Numbered from the stretch's first letter, positions 48,398 to 56,404 are shown. The stretch: 64,000 nt of DNA from Mycolicibacterium sp. ND9-15 (GCF_035918395.1 NZ_CP142362.1:967501-1031500), one strand, 5' to 3'. The notes: generated from the sequence alone by a model not told the origin. A program made the numbers and translations.

Positions 48398-49599
48398 GCG
48401 TGACCGGTCCGCTGGACGGCATCCGCGTCATCGAGGTCGGCACGCTGATCTCCGGGCCGTTCGCCGGACGCCTGCTCGGCGACATGGGCGCCGAGGTGAT
48501 CAAGATCGAGCCGCCCGGCGCGCCCGACCCGTTACGTACCTGGGGGCAGGCCGAACTCGACGGCCATCACTTCTTCTGGACTGTGCACGCCCGCAACAAG
48601 AAAGCGGTGACGCTGAACCTGCGCACCGAGGCGGGGCGGGCACTGTTTCTCGAGCTCGTCGAGCGCTCCGACATCATCGTGGAGAACTTCCGACCGGGCA
48701 CGATGGAAAAGTGGAACCTCGGCTATAGCGTTCTACGCGAACGCAACCGCGGCATCATCCTGGTTCGCGTCTCCGGGTACGGGCAGACCGGTCCCGAGGC
48801 CCACAAGGCCGGCTACGCCTCGGTTGCCGAGGCGGCCAGCGGCCTGCGGCACATGAACGGCTTTCCCGGGGGTCCGCCGCCGCGGCTGGCACTGTCGCTG
48901 GGCGACAGCCTGGCGGGCATGTTCGCCGCGCAAGGCGCGTTGGCGGCGCTGTACCGCCGCTCGGTCACCGGGGACGGTCAGGTCGTCGACGCGGCGCTGA
49001 CCGAATCCTGTTTGGCGGTGCAGGAATCCACCATTCCCGACTACGACGTCGGCGGCGTGGTGCGCGGCCCGTCGGGCACCCGGCTGGAGGGCATCGCGCC
49101 GTCGAACATCTACCGCAGCGCCGACGGCAGTTGGGTGGTGATCGCTGCCAACCAGGACACCGTGTTCCGGCGACTGTGCGAGGCGATGGGCCGACCCGAA
49201 CTCGCCACCGACGACCGGTTCGCCAATCATGTGGCCCGCGGCCGCAACCAGGACGAGCTGGACAAGATCATCGCTGACTGGGCCGCCGAGCGCCAGCCCG
49301 CCGACATCATCGAAACCCTCAGCGCGGCGGGAGTGATCGCCGGGCCCATCAACACCGTTGCCGAGGTCGTCGAGGATCCCCAGTTGCGTGCCCGCGGAAT
49401 GCTGGTCGAGCATCACGACCAACGAATCGGTCGGCCGGTATTGGGTCCCGGCGTCGTGCCGGTGCTCTCGGAGACCCCCGGCACGGTGCGCTACGCCGGA
49501 CCGGCCACACCCGGCCAGCACAACGACGAGATCTACCGCGGCCTACTCGGTAAGAGCGCCACCGAACTCGAGGCGCTGAATGCGGAGGGAGTGCTGTGA
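48394..49599 (+). CDS. CaiB/BaiF family CoA-transferase
   Basis: Family III CoA-transferase of 401 residues that moves CoA between an acyl-CoA and an acid without a covalent thioester on cysteine. IRVIEVGTLISGPFAGRLLGDMGAEVIKIE (about 10-39) and IIVENFRPGTMEKWNLGY (about 94-111) are family hallmarks, and catalytic D171 lies in LSLGDSLAGMFAAQGAL. It overlaps both neighbours by 4 bases. Its role would be to activate the acid produced by the hydrolase for the lyase encoded next. Confidence 0.92.
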   Translation: MSVTGPLDGIRVIEVGTLISGPFAGRLLGDMGAEVIKIEPPGAPDPLRTWGQAELDGHHFFWTVHARNKKAVTLNLRTEAGRALFLELVERSDIIVENFRPGTMEKWNLGYSVLRERNRGIILVRVSGYGQTGPEAHKAGYASVAEAASGLRHMNGFPGGPPPRLALSLGDSLAGMFAAQGALAALYRRSVTGDGQVVDAALTESCLAVQESTIPDYDVGGVVRGPSGTRLEGIAPSNIYRSADGSWVVIAANQDTVFRRLCEAMGRPELATDDRFANHVARGRNQDELDKIIADWAAERQPADIIETLSAAGVIAGPINTVAEVVEDPQLRARGMLVEHHDQRIGRPVLGPGVVPVLSETPGTVRYAGPATPGQHNDEIYRGLLGKSATELEALNAEGVL

Positions 49600-50522
49600 G
49601 TGCTGTGAGCGAATTACCGGAACACGTACGCATCCGCGATGTCTCGCTGCGCGACGGGCTGCAGATCGAGGAGCCGATCCCGTTGTCGGCCAAGCTCGAA
49701 CTGCTCGCCGCCGTCGCCGCCACCGGGGTGCAGGAGATGGAGGCGACGGCGTTCGTGTCGCCCTCGAAGGTGCCCGCACTGGCCGACGCCGCCGAACTGG
49801 CCGCGCACCTGCAGGAGTTTCGCGACTCACGCGGCATCGAGTTCTCGGCGCTGGTGGCCAGCCCGAACGGCGCCAAACGCGCGATTGCGGCGGGGTTGTC
49901 GTCGATCGAGTACGTGGTCTCGGCCGCCGACGGGCACAGCCGCGCGAACGTGGGCCGCACCTCCGCCGAGGCGACGGCGCTGATCGGCGAGATCGTCGCG
50001 ATCGCGCATGACAGCGGCGCGACCGTCGAGGTGATCGTCGCGACCGCATGGGATTGCCCGTTCGACGGTCCGACGCCGCATCAGCGGGTGGTCGACGTGA
50101 TCACCGCGGCACTGGAGGGCGATGTCGACCGGCTGGCGATCGCCGACACCATCGGCACCACCACCCCGCGGCGGGTGACGCAAACCGTTGCGGCGCTGCG
50201 GCCGCTGATCGGCGAGATCCCTTTGGGTGCGCACTTCCACAACACCCGGGGCGCCGGACTGGCCAGCGCCTATGCGGCGGTCGGTGCGGGCGTCGCCCGG
50301 CTGGACGCGTCGGTGGGCGGCCTCGGCGGCTGCCCATTCGCGCCAGGTGCGAGCGGCAACATTGCCACCGAGGACTTGGTTTACCTGTTGCGTGACAGCG
50401 GGATTGGTGTCGACGTCGACCTCAGTGCTGCGATCGAGGCGGCCGGTGTGGCGCAACGCCTGGTCGCACACGACCTCCCGAGTTCGCTGTTGCGCGCCGG
50501 CGACCGGATTCTCGGCGAGTAG
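49596..50522 (+). CDS. Hydroxymethylglutaryl-CoA lyase-like enzyme
   Basis: DRE-TIM metallolyase of 308 residues. The catalytic RDVSLRDGLQIE is at about 14-25, the metal-binding HFHNTRG near 213, and SVGGLGGCPFAPGASGNIATED near 235 is the HMG-CoA lyase signature with the active cysteine. VSAADGHSRANVGRT replaces the usual VSASE-FTKKN loop, so the acyl group may differ from HMG. It cleaves a 3-hydroxy-acyl-CoA into acetyl-CoA and a keto acid, an obvious final step for the CoA-thioester made by the CaiB protein. The GTG start overlaps caiB-like stop by 4 bases (GTGA). Confidence 0.9.
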   Translation: MSAVSELPEHVRIRDVSLRDGLQIEEPIPLSAKLELLAAVAATGVQEMEATAFVSPSKVPALADAAELAAHLQEFRDSRGIEFSALVASPNGAKRAIAAGLSSIEYVVSAADGHSRANVGRTSAEATALIGEIVAIAHDSGATVEVIVATAWDCPFDGPTPHQRVVDVITAALEGDVDRLAIADTIGTTTPRRVTQTVAALRPLIGEIPLGAHFHNTRGAGLASAYAAVGAGVARLDASVGGLGGCPFAPGASGNIATEDLVYLLRDSGIGVDVDLSAAIEAAGVAQRLVAHDLPSSLLRAGDRILGE

Positions 50523-50526
50523 CCGC

Positions 50527-51138
50527 GTGCCCGCCGAGACGCTCAGCGCCAAGGGCCGCCAGACCCGCGAGGCGATCGAGCAGGCTGCCCGGAAGCTGTT
50601 CGCCGAGCGTGGTTTTCACGGTACGACGCTGGGCGACATCACGTCCGCGGCAGGCAAGTCGCCTGCCGCGTTCTATCGCTATTTCGCCGACAAGGAAGAC
50701 CTGTTGGCGGTGCTGGCGGAGTCCTTCCTGCACGAGGTGGTGGCGCCCTCCGGGGTGAACCTCGACCTGCCCAGCTCACCGGATGACGAAGCGTTCTTCC
50801 GCACGGCGGTCACCGGTTACTGGAACATGTTCAAGCAGAACATCGGCATCATGATCGCGGTTGCGCAGTTGGCCGCGACACAGCCACGGTTTGCCGCTGT
50901 CCAGAACGAGTTCCGGCGGTTCGGTATGGATATCGTCGCCTCATCCGTACACCGTGCGCGGGAACAGGGCTACGGTGTCGAACTGAACCCCGAGCACACC
51001 GCCGCGGCCATCGCGCTGTTGTTCGAGAACTTCACCACGGTCTTCGTCGGAAGCTCCGGTCTCGGCGTCGAACTCACCGACGAGGATGCGATCGCGACAC
51101 TGTCGCGGATCTGGAAGAAGACGCTGTATGGCTTTTAG
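50527..51138 (+). CDS. TetR-family regulator inside the island
   Basis: TetR repressor of 203 residues. The helix-turn-helix TTLGDITSAAGKSPAAFYRYFADKEDLLAVLAESF (about 32-65) is typical. The GTG start at 50527 lies four bases after the lyase stop; the longer open frame lies inside the lyase gene. Being last in the dioxygenase operon, it would act as an autorepressor on the nested palindromes at 46059, 46 bases before the dioxygenase gene. Confidence 0.9.
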   Translation: MPAETLSAKGRQTREAIEQAARKLFAERGFHGTTLGDITSAAGKSPAAFYRYFADKEDLLAVLAESFLHEVVAPSGVNLDLPSSPDDEAFFRTAVTGYWNMFKQNIGIMIAVAQLAATQPRFAAVQNEFRRFGMDIVASSVHRAREQGYGVELNPEHTAAAIALLFENFTTVFVGSSGLGVELTDEDAIATLSRIWKKTLYGF

Positions 51139-51146
51139 TCCACAGC

Positions 51147-51210
51147 CGCCGAGCGCACGGTTGTTGTACGCAAACCCCGAGTGCGACCGCGAACAACCGT
51201 GCGCTCGGCG
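51147..51210. repeat. Long intergenic hairpin with 19-base perfect stem
   Basis: CGCCGAGCGCACGGTTGTT (51147-51165) is exactly complementary to 51192-51210, with a 26-base loop that contains a further CGCA/TGCG pair. It starts 8 bases after the TetR stop and ends 22 bases before the FadE start. It probably terminates the dioxygenase operon. Similar GAGCGTGC or GAACGTGC hairpins at 44356 and 60714 suggest a dispersed repeat family. Confidence 0.75.
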
Positions 51211-51232
51211 ACAAGTTTGAAAGGAAGTCACC

Positions 51233-52471
51233 GTGGATTTCACCCTTCCCGACCATCTGCCCGGACTGCTCGCCGAGATGGACGCGTTCATCGAAGCCGA
51301 GATCAAACCGCTGGAACGCGAGAACATCCAGTACTTCGACAAGCGCCGTGAACATGCCCGCACCGATTGGGACAACGACGGTGTGCCGCGCCGGGAATGG
51401 GAGGACCTACTCGACGAGATGCGTAGGCGCGCGGACGCGGCGGGATGGCTGCGCTACGGGTTGCCGTCGCGGTTCGGCGGGCGAGACGGCAGCAACATCG
51501 ACATGGCGGTCATCCGCGAGCATCTCGCGCATAAGGGCCTCGGACTGCACAACGACCTGCAGAACGAGTCGTCGATCGTCGGCAACTTCCCCCAGGTCAT
51601 CATGATGGACCGGTTCGGCACCGAGACGCAGAAGGCCGAGTGGACCGACGCACTGATCACCGGAAAGCGGTCGATGGCGTTCGGCCTGACCGAACCTAAC
51701 CACGGATCCGACGCCACCTGGATGGAGACCACCGCGGTACGCGACGGTGACGAATGGGTCATCAACGGCGCCAAGCGATTCAACACCGGTGTGCACCGCG
51801 CCACTCATGACCTGGTGTTCGCCCGGACCTCCGGTGACCCCGGACAGGCACGCGGCATCACCGCGTTCCTGGTGCCCACGGAAGCTCCCGGGTTCACGGT
51901 GCCGTACTACTGGTGGTCGTTCAACATGCCGACCGACCACGGCGAGGTCGAACTCAAGGACGTCCGGGTGCCCGCCGGCGCGGTCCTGGGCGAGGTGGAC
52001 CGCGGCCTCGAGGTGGGCCAGACATTCCTGCACGAGAACAGGATCCGCCAGGCCGCCAGCAGCCTCGGCGCCGCGCAGTACTGCATCGACCGCGCCGTGC
52101 AGTACGCAAGAGACCGCAAGGTCTTCGGCAAGCCGCTGGCGGTGAACCAAGCGGTGCAGTGGCCACTGGTCGAGTTGCAGACCGAGGCCCAGATGGTGCG
52201 GCTGCTGGTGTACTACGCGGCCACGGAGTTGGACCGCAACCACCATATGGAGGTCTCGGACAAGGTGTCGATGGCCAACTACCGCGCCAATCGGTTGGTG
52301 TGTGAGGCCGCCGACCGCGCGATGCAGGTGTTCGGCGGCGTCGGCTACAGCAGGCATGAACCGTTCGAACACATCTACCGGCATCACCGCCGCTACCGGA
52401 TCACCGAGGGGGCCGAGGAGATCCAGATCCGGCGCGTGGCGCAGCGCCTGTTCGGGTTCGGCAAGCGTTGA
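51233..52471 (+). CDS. Acyl-CoA dehydrogenase (ACAD10/11-like group)
   Basis: Flavoprotein of 412 residues. FGLTEPNHGSDATWMETTAVRDGDEWVINGAKRFNTGV (about 143-182) is the flavin/substrate region, RDRKVFGKPLAVNQAVQWPL the C-domain entry, and the end VFGGVGYSRHEPFEHIYRHHRRYRITEGAEEIQ is typical of the ACAD10/11-like branch. GTG 51233 follows GAAAGGAAG. It overlaps the APH-type kinase gene by 4 bases, the arrangement found fused in ACAD10/11. Confidence 0.92.
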   Translation: MDFTLPDHLPGLLAEMDAFIEAEIKPLERENIQYFDKRREHARTDWDNDGVPRREWEDLLDEMRRRADAAGWLRYGLPSRFGGRDGSNIDMAVIREHLAHKGLGLHNDLQNESSIVGNFPQVIMMDRFGTETQKAEWTDALITGKRSMAFGLTEPNHGSDATWMETTAVRDGDEWVINGAKRFNTGVHRATHDLVFARTSGDPGQARGITAFLVPTEAPGFTVPYYWWSFNMPTDHGEVELKDVRVPAGAVLGEVDRGLEVGQTFLHENRIRQAASSLGAAQYCIDRAVQYARDRKVFGKPLAVNQAVQWPLVELQTEAQMVRLLVYYAATELDRNHHMEVSDKVSMANYRANRLVCEAADRAMQVFGGVGYSRHEPFEHIYRHHRRYRITEGAEEIQIRRVAQRLFGFGKR

Positions 52472-53439
52472 GCCGGGAACTTGCCGAGGCTCTCACCGGG
52501 GTGCTGGGCCCGGTGCTCGGCGAGGGCGTCGGCGTCGAGAACCTGCACGCCCTGACCGGCGGTGCCAGCCGCACGACGTGGGCGTTCGAAGCGGTGGCGA
52601 AGTCCCGCAGGGCGCTGATCCTGCGCACCGGGCTGCCGGATGACGTCCACGCCAGCATGGAGTTGGAAGCCGCCGTTCAGCAGCGGGCCGCCGCCGCCGG
52701 AGCACCGGTGCCGCACATCTTGACCGCCGACAACTCCCCTGTGGCGCTGGGCAATCCGTACCTGATCTGCGATGCCATCGGTGGTGAGACGATCGTGCGC
52801 AGGATCTACCGCGCCCTGGACGACACCAAGCGGGAACGCTTGCTGAACCAATGCGCCCGCGCGCTGGCCGCGATCCACCGCGCCGACTATCAGGGGATCG
52901 GCGTCGCGCCGTCAGACCAGCTCTCCGAGTGGCGTGAGCGGCTCGACGAGATGGGCGATACCACAGCGACATTCGAATGGGCGTTTCGCTGGGTGGCCGA
53001 GCACCGACCCTCCCCCACCCCGCAGGTTTTGGTGCACGGTGACTTTCGGATGGGCAACCTGATCGTCGACGACGAGGGTCTGGCCGCGGTACTGGACTGG
53101 GAACTGGTACATGTCGGTGAGGTCTACGAGGACCTGGCCTGGTTCTGCATCCGCGCGTGGCGCTTCGGCGCCCCCGAACATCAAGGCGCCGGCGGATTGG
53201 GCAGCGTCGAGACCTTCCTGAGCGCCTACGAATCGGCGGCGGGCATGACGCTGGACCGCGACGCGTTCCGCTGGTGGCTGACCGTCGCCACCTTGCGGTG
53301 GGGCGTCATCTGCCGGTATCAGGCCGAACGTCATTTGTCGGGACTGACGGAGTCGGTCGAGCTCGCCGCGATCGGGCGGCGGGTCAGCGAAACCGAATGG
53401 GACGTACTGGATCTGTTGGAAGGTGGAGGTCCGCGATGA
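52468..53439 (+). CDS. APH-family kinase coupled to the acyl-CoA dehydrogenase
   Basis: Aminoglycoside-phosphotransferase-fold kinase of 323 residues. The catalytic loop is H190-G-D192-F-R-M-G-N197, and the metal-binding D210 lies in VLDWELVHVGEVYEDLAW. The N-terminal GGASRTTWAFEA loop binds nucleotide. The TTG start is inferred from the 4-base TTGA overlap with the dehydrogenase stop. In animals ACAD10/11 fuses such a kinase to an acyl-CoA dehydrogenase to phosphorylate 4-hydroxyacyl-CoA before elimination; the bacterial pair here probably does the same. Confidence 0.88.
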   Translation: MSRELAEALTGVLGPVLGEGVGVENLHALTGGASRTTWAFEAVAKSRRALILRTGLPDDVHASMELEAAVQQRAAAAGAPVPHILTADNSPVALGNPYLICDAIGGETIVRRIYRALDDTKRERLLNQCARALAAIHRADYQGIGVAPSDQLSEWRERLDEMGDTTATFEWAFRWVAEHRPSPTPQVLVHGDFRMGNLIVDDEGLAAVLDWELVHVGEVYEDLAWFCIRAWRFGAPEHQGAGGLGSVETFLSAYESAAGMTLDRDAFRWWLTVATLRWGVICRYQAERHLSGLTESVELAAIGRRVSETEWDVLDLLEGGGPR

Positions 53440-53789
53440 GTTGGCTCTACGGCCGCCCGACCGCGGCGGAACTCGTCGCCGCGGTCGCCGCATTCCTGGA
53501 GAACGACGTACGAAACGCCACCGGGCCCGACAGTCCGCTCGCCGATGCCGCGCAGGTCAACTTTCACGCCCGTGTCGCGGCCAACGTGCTGCGCATCGTC
53601 GAGCGCGAGCTGCTCGATTCCACCGCCGGTGAGGTCAGCGACGCGCTCGAGACTCTCGGTTTCACCGATGAACCGACGCTGGCGGCCGCGATCCGCGCGG
53701 GCGAGCTGGACGGCCGCGTCGCCGATGTGTTACCGGTGTTGCGCACACTGGTGCGGCACCGTCTCGACATCGCCCACCCCGGTTACTAG
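53436..53789 (+). CDS. DUF6285 family protein
   Basis: Helical protein of 117 residues of the DUF6285 family, often next to ACAD/APH pairs. The opening LYGRPTAAELVAAVAAFLENDV and NFHARVAANVLRIVERE are characteristic. The ATG overlaps the kinase stop by 4 bases (ATGA), fixing the start. No catalytic motif is recognised; the conserved linkage suggests a structural or substrate-handling partner of the kinase. Confidence 0.85.
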   Translation: MSWLYGRPTAAELVAAVAAFLENDVRNATGPDSPLADAAQVNFHARVAANVLRIVERELLDSTAGEVSDALETLGFTDEPTLAAAIRAGELDGRVADVLPVLRTLVRHRLDIAHPGY

Positions 53790-53793
53790 CGAC

Positions 53794-53836
53794 TTGTGGA
53801 GTGGCAGCGGCGGTGAGCGCCGGTGCGGCTCCACAA
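53794..53836 (+). terminator. Hairpin terminator of the FadE-kinase-DUF6285 operon
   Basis: TTGTGGAG and CTCCACAA form the outer 8-base stem, and CGGCG/CGCCG an inner 5-base stem. It begins 4 bases after the DUF6285 stop. No T run follows, as is common for mycobacterial terminators. Confidence 0.6.
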
Positions 53837-53904
53837 ATCGTGCGGCTTGTCGGCGTCGTCGAATCGCGAGAGAGTAGGTGCCGCGTCCCTGCCGCCAGTG
53901 TTCA

Positions 53905-53924
53905 ACCTCAACGAATGTTGAGGT
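53905..53924. promoter_or_regulatory. SoxR/MerR-type operator
   Basis: ACCTCAACGAATGTTGAGGT contains CCTCAA-N6-TTGAGG, the exact half-sites and spacing of the SoxR box, with 8-base perfect arms overall. It lies 13 bases before the NTF2-like gene start. No merR or soxR gene is in the window. A canonical -10 box downstream is not visible, so the promoter geometry is unclear. Confidence 0.65.
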
Positions 53925-53925
53925 G

Positions 53926-53933
53926 AAGGAGGA
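53926..53933 (+). promoter_or_regulatory. Strong ribosome binding site of the NTF2-like gene
   Basis: AAGGAGGA lies four bases before GTG 53938. It decides the start, since the frame is open 20 codons further upstream through the operator. Confidence 0.8.
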
Positions 53934-53937
53934 CATC

Positions 53938-54330
53938 GTGACCATTGCCGACGACACCGTCGCCGACGTGGCGGACCGACTGTTCCAGGCGATCGAGTCC
54001 GGGGACCACGACGCGATTGACCGGCTGTGGAACGACGACATCGTGGTCTGGAAGGTCGCCGACCGCGAGCGTGACAAGGATCGCGCGCTGCGAGTTCTCT
54101 ACTGGTTCATCGATACCACCACAGAGCGCCGATACGAGATCCTCGATCGCCAACTGTTCGACGGAGGGTTCGTCCAACAGCACATCCTGCACGCGACCGG
54201 ACACAACGGCGGGGTGATCGCAATGCGCGTCGGCATCGTGATCAAGCTCGCAGCCAACGGGCTGATCAGCCGGATCGACGAGTACTTCGATCCAGCGGAG
54301 ATCGCGCCGCTGCTCGAGCCGGCCCAATGA
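53938..54330 (+). CDS. NTF2-like (SnoaL/ketosteroid-isomerase fold) protein
   Basis: Cone-shaped NTF2-fold protein of 130 residues. TIADDTVADVADRLFQAIESGDHDAIDRLWNDDIVVW is the typical opening helices, and GVIAMRVGIVIKLAANGLISRIDEYFDPAEIAPLL the closing strands. Members are isomerases, cyclases or binding proteins; the catalytic residues are not identifiable. It sits behind a SoxR-type box and 37 bases before a YceI gene, so a redox-stress or quinone-related role is suggested. GTG start fixed by AAGGAGGA. Confidence 0.83.
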   Translation: MTIADDTVADVADRLFQAIESGDHDAIDRLWNDDIVVWKVADRERDKDRALRVLYWFIDTTTERRYEILDRQLFDGGFVQQHILHATGHNGGVIAMRVGIVIKLAANGLISRIDEYFDPAEIAPLLEPAQ

Positions 54331-54367
54331 CCCGTCGGCGAGCCGACCGAGAAACCGAGGAGACGAC

Positions 54368-54901
54368 ATGGCAAGTCTGAGCGAGCTTCTCAGCGATCAG
54401 GCATCGGCCGGCACATGGACCCTCGACCCCGGCCCATCCACCATCGCGGTGATAGCGAAGTCGATGTGGGGCCTCGTGCCCGTCAAGGGCCGGTTCGCCG
54501 AGTTCAGCGGCGACGGCCAACTGACCGCGCCGCAAACGATTTCCGGCAGCGTCGCCATCAAGTCCGCATCCCTGCGCACCGGTATCCGCAAACGAGACAA
54601 ACACCTGCATTCCGCCGATTTCTTTGCGGCCGAGAAGTTCCCGGAAATCGGGGTGCTCGTTTCCGGAGTCGACGCGGTCGACGGTGACACCATCGATCTT
54701 CGTGCCGAGCTGACCATCAAGGGCACCACGAAACCGCTGACGCTGCGGACCAAGGTGACACCGGTCGGTGACGGCGGAATGCGCCTCGTCACGAAGGCGA
54801 CCGTCAACCGACAGGACTTCGGCGTCGACGGCAACCTGGTGGGCATGGTCGGGGACAACGCGACGATCTCCGGCGACTTGGTGTTCCGGCACACCGGGTA
54901 G
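54368..54901 (+). CDS. YceI-family lipid-binding protein
   Basis: Protein of 177 residues with the YceI beta-barrel that binds polyisoprenoids or other lipids. GTWTLDPGPSTIAVIAKSMWGLVPVKGRFAEFSGDGQL (about 15-52), HSADFFAAEKFPEIGV and LTIKGTTKPLTLRTKV are family elements. There is no signal peptide, so it acts in the cytoplasm, unlike E. coli YceI. GGAG lies upstream. Probably co-transcribed with the NTF2-like gene. Confidence 0.9.
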   Translation: MASLSELLSDQASAGTWTLDPGPSTIAVIAKSMWGLVPVKGRFAEFSGDGQLTAPQTISGSVAIKSASLRTGIRKRDKHLHSADFFAAEKFPEIGVLVSGVDAVDGDTIDLRAELTIKGTTKPLTLRTKVTPVGDGGMRLVTKATVNRQDFGVDGNLVGMVGDNATISGDLVFRHTG

Positions 54902-54916
54902 CCGTACGATCACCGC

Positions 54917-55318
54917 ATGGTCGAGTCATCGCGCCCGTTGCGGGTCCTCGTCTACAGCGACAACCCCAGGACCCGGGAAGAGGTGCAGCTCGCGCTCGGC
55001 AAGCGGGTGCATCCGGAGTTGCCCGAACTGAGCTACCTGGAGGTGGCGACCGGTCCCATGGTCATCCGGCAGATGGACCAGGGCGGGTTCGATCTGGTGA
55101 TCCTCGACGGCGAGGCCGCGCCGACCGGCGGCATGGGAATCGCCAAACAACTCAAGGACGAGATCGCCGACTGCCCGCCGATCCTGGTGCTCACCGGCCG
55201 GCCGGACGACGCGTGGCTGGCCCGCTGGTCGCGTGCGGAAGCCGCGGTTCCTCACCCGATCGACCCGATCCGACTCGGGGACGCCGTAGCGTCGCTGCTG
55301 CGCACGCCGGTGCGATAG
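54917..55318 (+). CDS. Receiver-domain protein (Rv3143-like)
   Basis: Stand-alone receiver domain of 133 residues. The acidic pair is YSDN (14-16), the phosphoacceptor D64 in LVILDGEAAPTGG, and the conserved threonine in VLTGRPDD. The usual lysine before cis-Pro is replaced: the sequence reads AAVPHPIDP, with histidine. This may change or abolish phosphotransfer signalling. It lies directly upstream of the nuo operon as Rv3143 does in M. tuberculosis, suggesting a link to respiration control. Confidence 0.88.
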   Translation: MVESSRPLRVLVYSDNPRTREEVQLALGKRVHPELPELSYLEVATGPMVIRQMDQGGFDLVILDGEAAPTGGMGIAKQLKDEIADCPPILVLTGRPDDAWLARWSRAEAAVPHPIDPIRLGDAVASLLRTPVR

Positions 55319-55436
55319 CCAGAAAAGACATAATCACCTGGCGCGCTTGGCTTTTGAAGGCACGACGACATAGCCACGCGTTGCCAATAGCGATACTAAC
55401 CAAAAGGTGTGGGGTGTATCCAAAAGCCCGCTAGGG

Positions 55437-55452
55437 TGTGGGTAAGCTCACA
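55437..55452. promoter_or_regulatory. CRP-like site upstream of nuoA
   Basis: TGTGG-GTAAGC-TCACA differs from TGTGA-N6-TCACA, the site of mycobacterial CRP/GlxR regulators, at one base. It is 32 bases before the nuoA ATG. It may lie near the promoter or in the leader; the start of transcription is not visible. Confidence 0.5.
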
Positions 55453-55484
55453 CGTAACAGCCCACGAGGGAGCGTTTGCTCGGT

Positions 55485-55859
55485 ATGGATTTGTACACGC
55501 CAATCCTGGTGCTTGGCGCTATTGCGGCTGCCTTCGCAGTCGGCTCGGTCGGCATTGCTCTGCTGGTCGGTCCGCGGCGCTACAACCGCTCGAAGCTCGA
55601 GGCCTACGAGTGCGGCATCGAGCCGCTGCCGCCAGACGATCCGTCGCGCCAAGGGATCGGTCAACGGTTCCCGATCAAGTACTACCTGACCGCGATGTTG
55701 TTCATCATTTTCGACATCGAGATCGTGTTCCTGTACCCGTGGGCCGTGGCGTTCGACAGCCTCGGGCTGTTTGCGCTGATAGAGATGCTGCTGTTCATGG
55801 CGACGGTGTTCGTCGCCTACGCCTACGTATGGCGGCGGGGAGGCCTGACATGGGACTAG
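55485..55859 (+). CDS. nuoA: NADH-quinone oxidoreductase subunit A
   Basis: Membrane subunit of complex I, 124 residues, three helices (about 5-27, 66-88, 95-116). [13 protein letters not shown] and [29 protein letters not shown] are diagnostic. ATG 55485 ([10 protein letters not shown]) aligns with M. tuberculosis NuoA; GAGGGAG lies 12 bases upstream, so a TTG at 55476 is an alternative. First gene of the nuo operon. Confidence 0.96.
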   Translation: MDLYTPILVLGAIAAAFAVGSVGIALLVGPRRYNRSKLEAYECGIEPLPPDDPSRQGIGQRFPIKYYLTAMLFIIFDIEIVFLYPWAVAFDSLGLFALIEMLLFMATVFVAYAYVWRRGGLTWD

Positions 55860-56404
55860 AGGAAAAGCTACCCGCCGGGATTCTGCTGTCCACCGTCGAG
55901 ACGGTGGCCGGCTACATCCGGAAGGGTTCGTTGTGGCCCGCGACCTTCGGCCTAGCCTGCTGCGCGATCGAGATGATGGCCACAGCGGGCCCGCGGTTCG
56001 ACATCTCCCGGTTCGGAATGGAGCGGTTCTCCGCCACTCCGCGGCAGGCCGATCTGATGATCGTGGCAGGTCGGGTCAGCCAGAAGATGGCTCCGGTGCT
56101 GCGGCAGATCTACGACCAGATGGTCGAGCCCAAGTGGGTGCTGGCGATGGGAGTGTGCGCATCGTCCGGCGGGATGTTCAATAACTACGCCATCGTGCAG
56201 GGCGTCGACCATGTCGTACCGGTCGACATCTACCTGCCGGGTTGTCCGCCGCGGCCTGAAATGTTGCTGCACGCGATCCTCAAGCTGCACGACAAGATTC
56301 AGCAGATGCCGCTCGGCGTCAACCGCGAGGAAGCGATTCGCGAAGCAGAGCAGGCGGCACTGGCAGTTCCTCCGACCATCGAGCTCAAAGGCCTGCTGCG
56401 GTGA
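55850..56404 (+). CDS. nuoB: NADH-quinone oxidoreductase subunit B
   Basis: Peripheral subunit of 184 residues carrying the [4Fe-4S] cluster N2. Ligands C37 and C38 (GLACCAIEM), C103 (MGVCASSGG) and C132 (LPGCPPRPE) are all present. ATG 55850 overlaps nuoA by 10 bases; GGGGAGG lies just upstream. The longer open frame upstream runs through nuoA and is not used. Confidence 0.97.
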   Translation: MGLEEKLPAGILLSTVETVAGYIRKGSLWPATFGLACCAIEMMATAGPRFDISRFGMERFSATPRQADLMIVAGRVSQKMAPVLRQIYDQMVEPKWVLAMGVCASSGGMFNNYAIVQGVDHVVPVDIYLPGCPPRPEMLLHAILKLHDKIQQMPLGVNREEAIREAEQAALAVPPTIELKGLLR

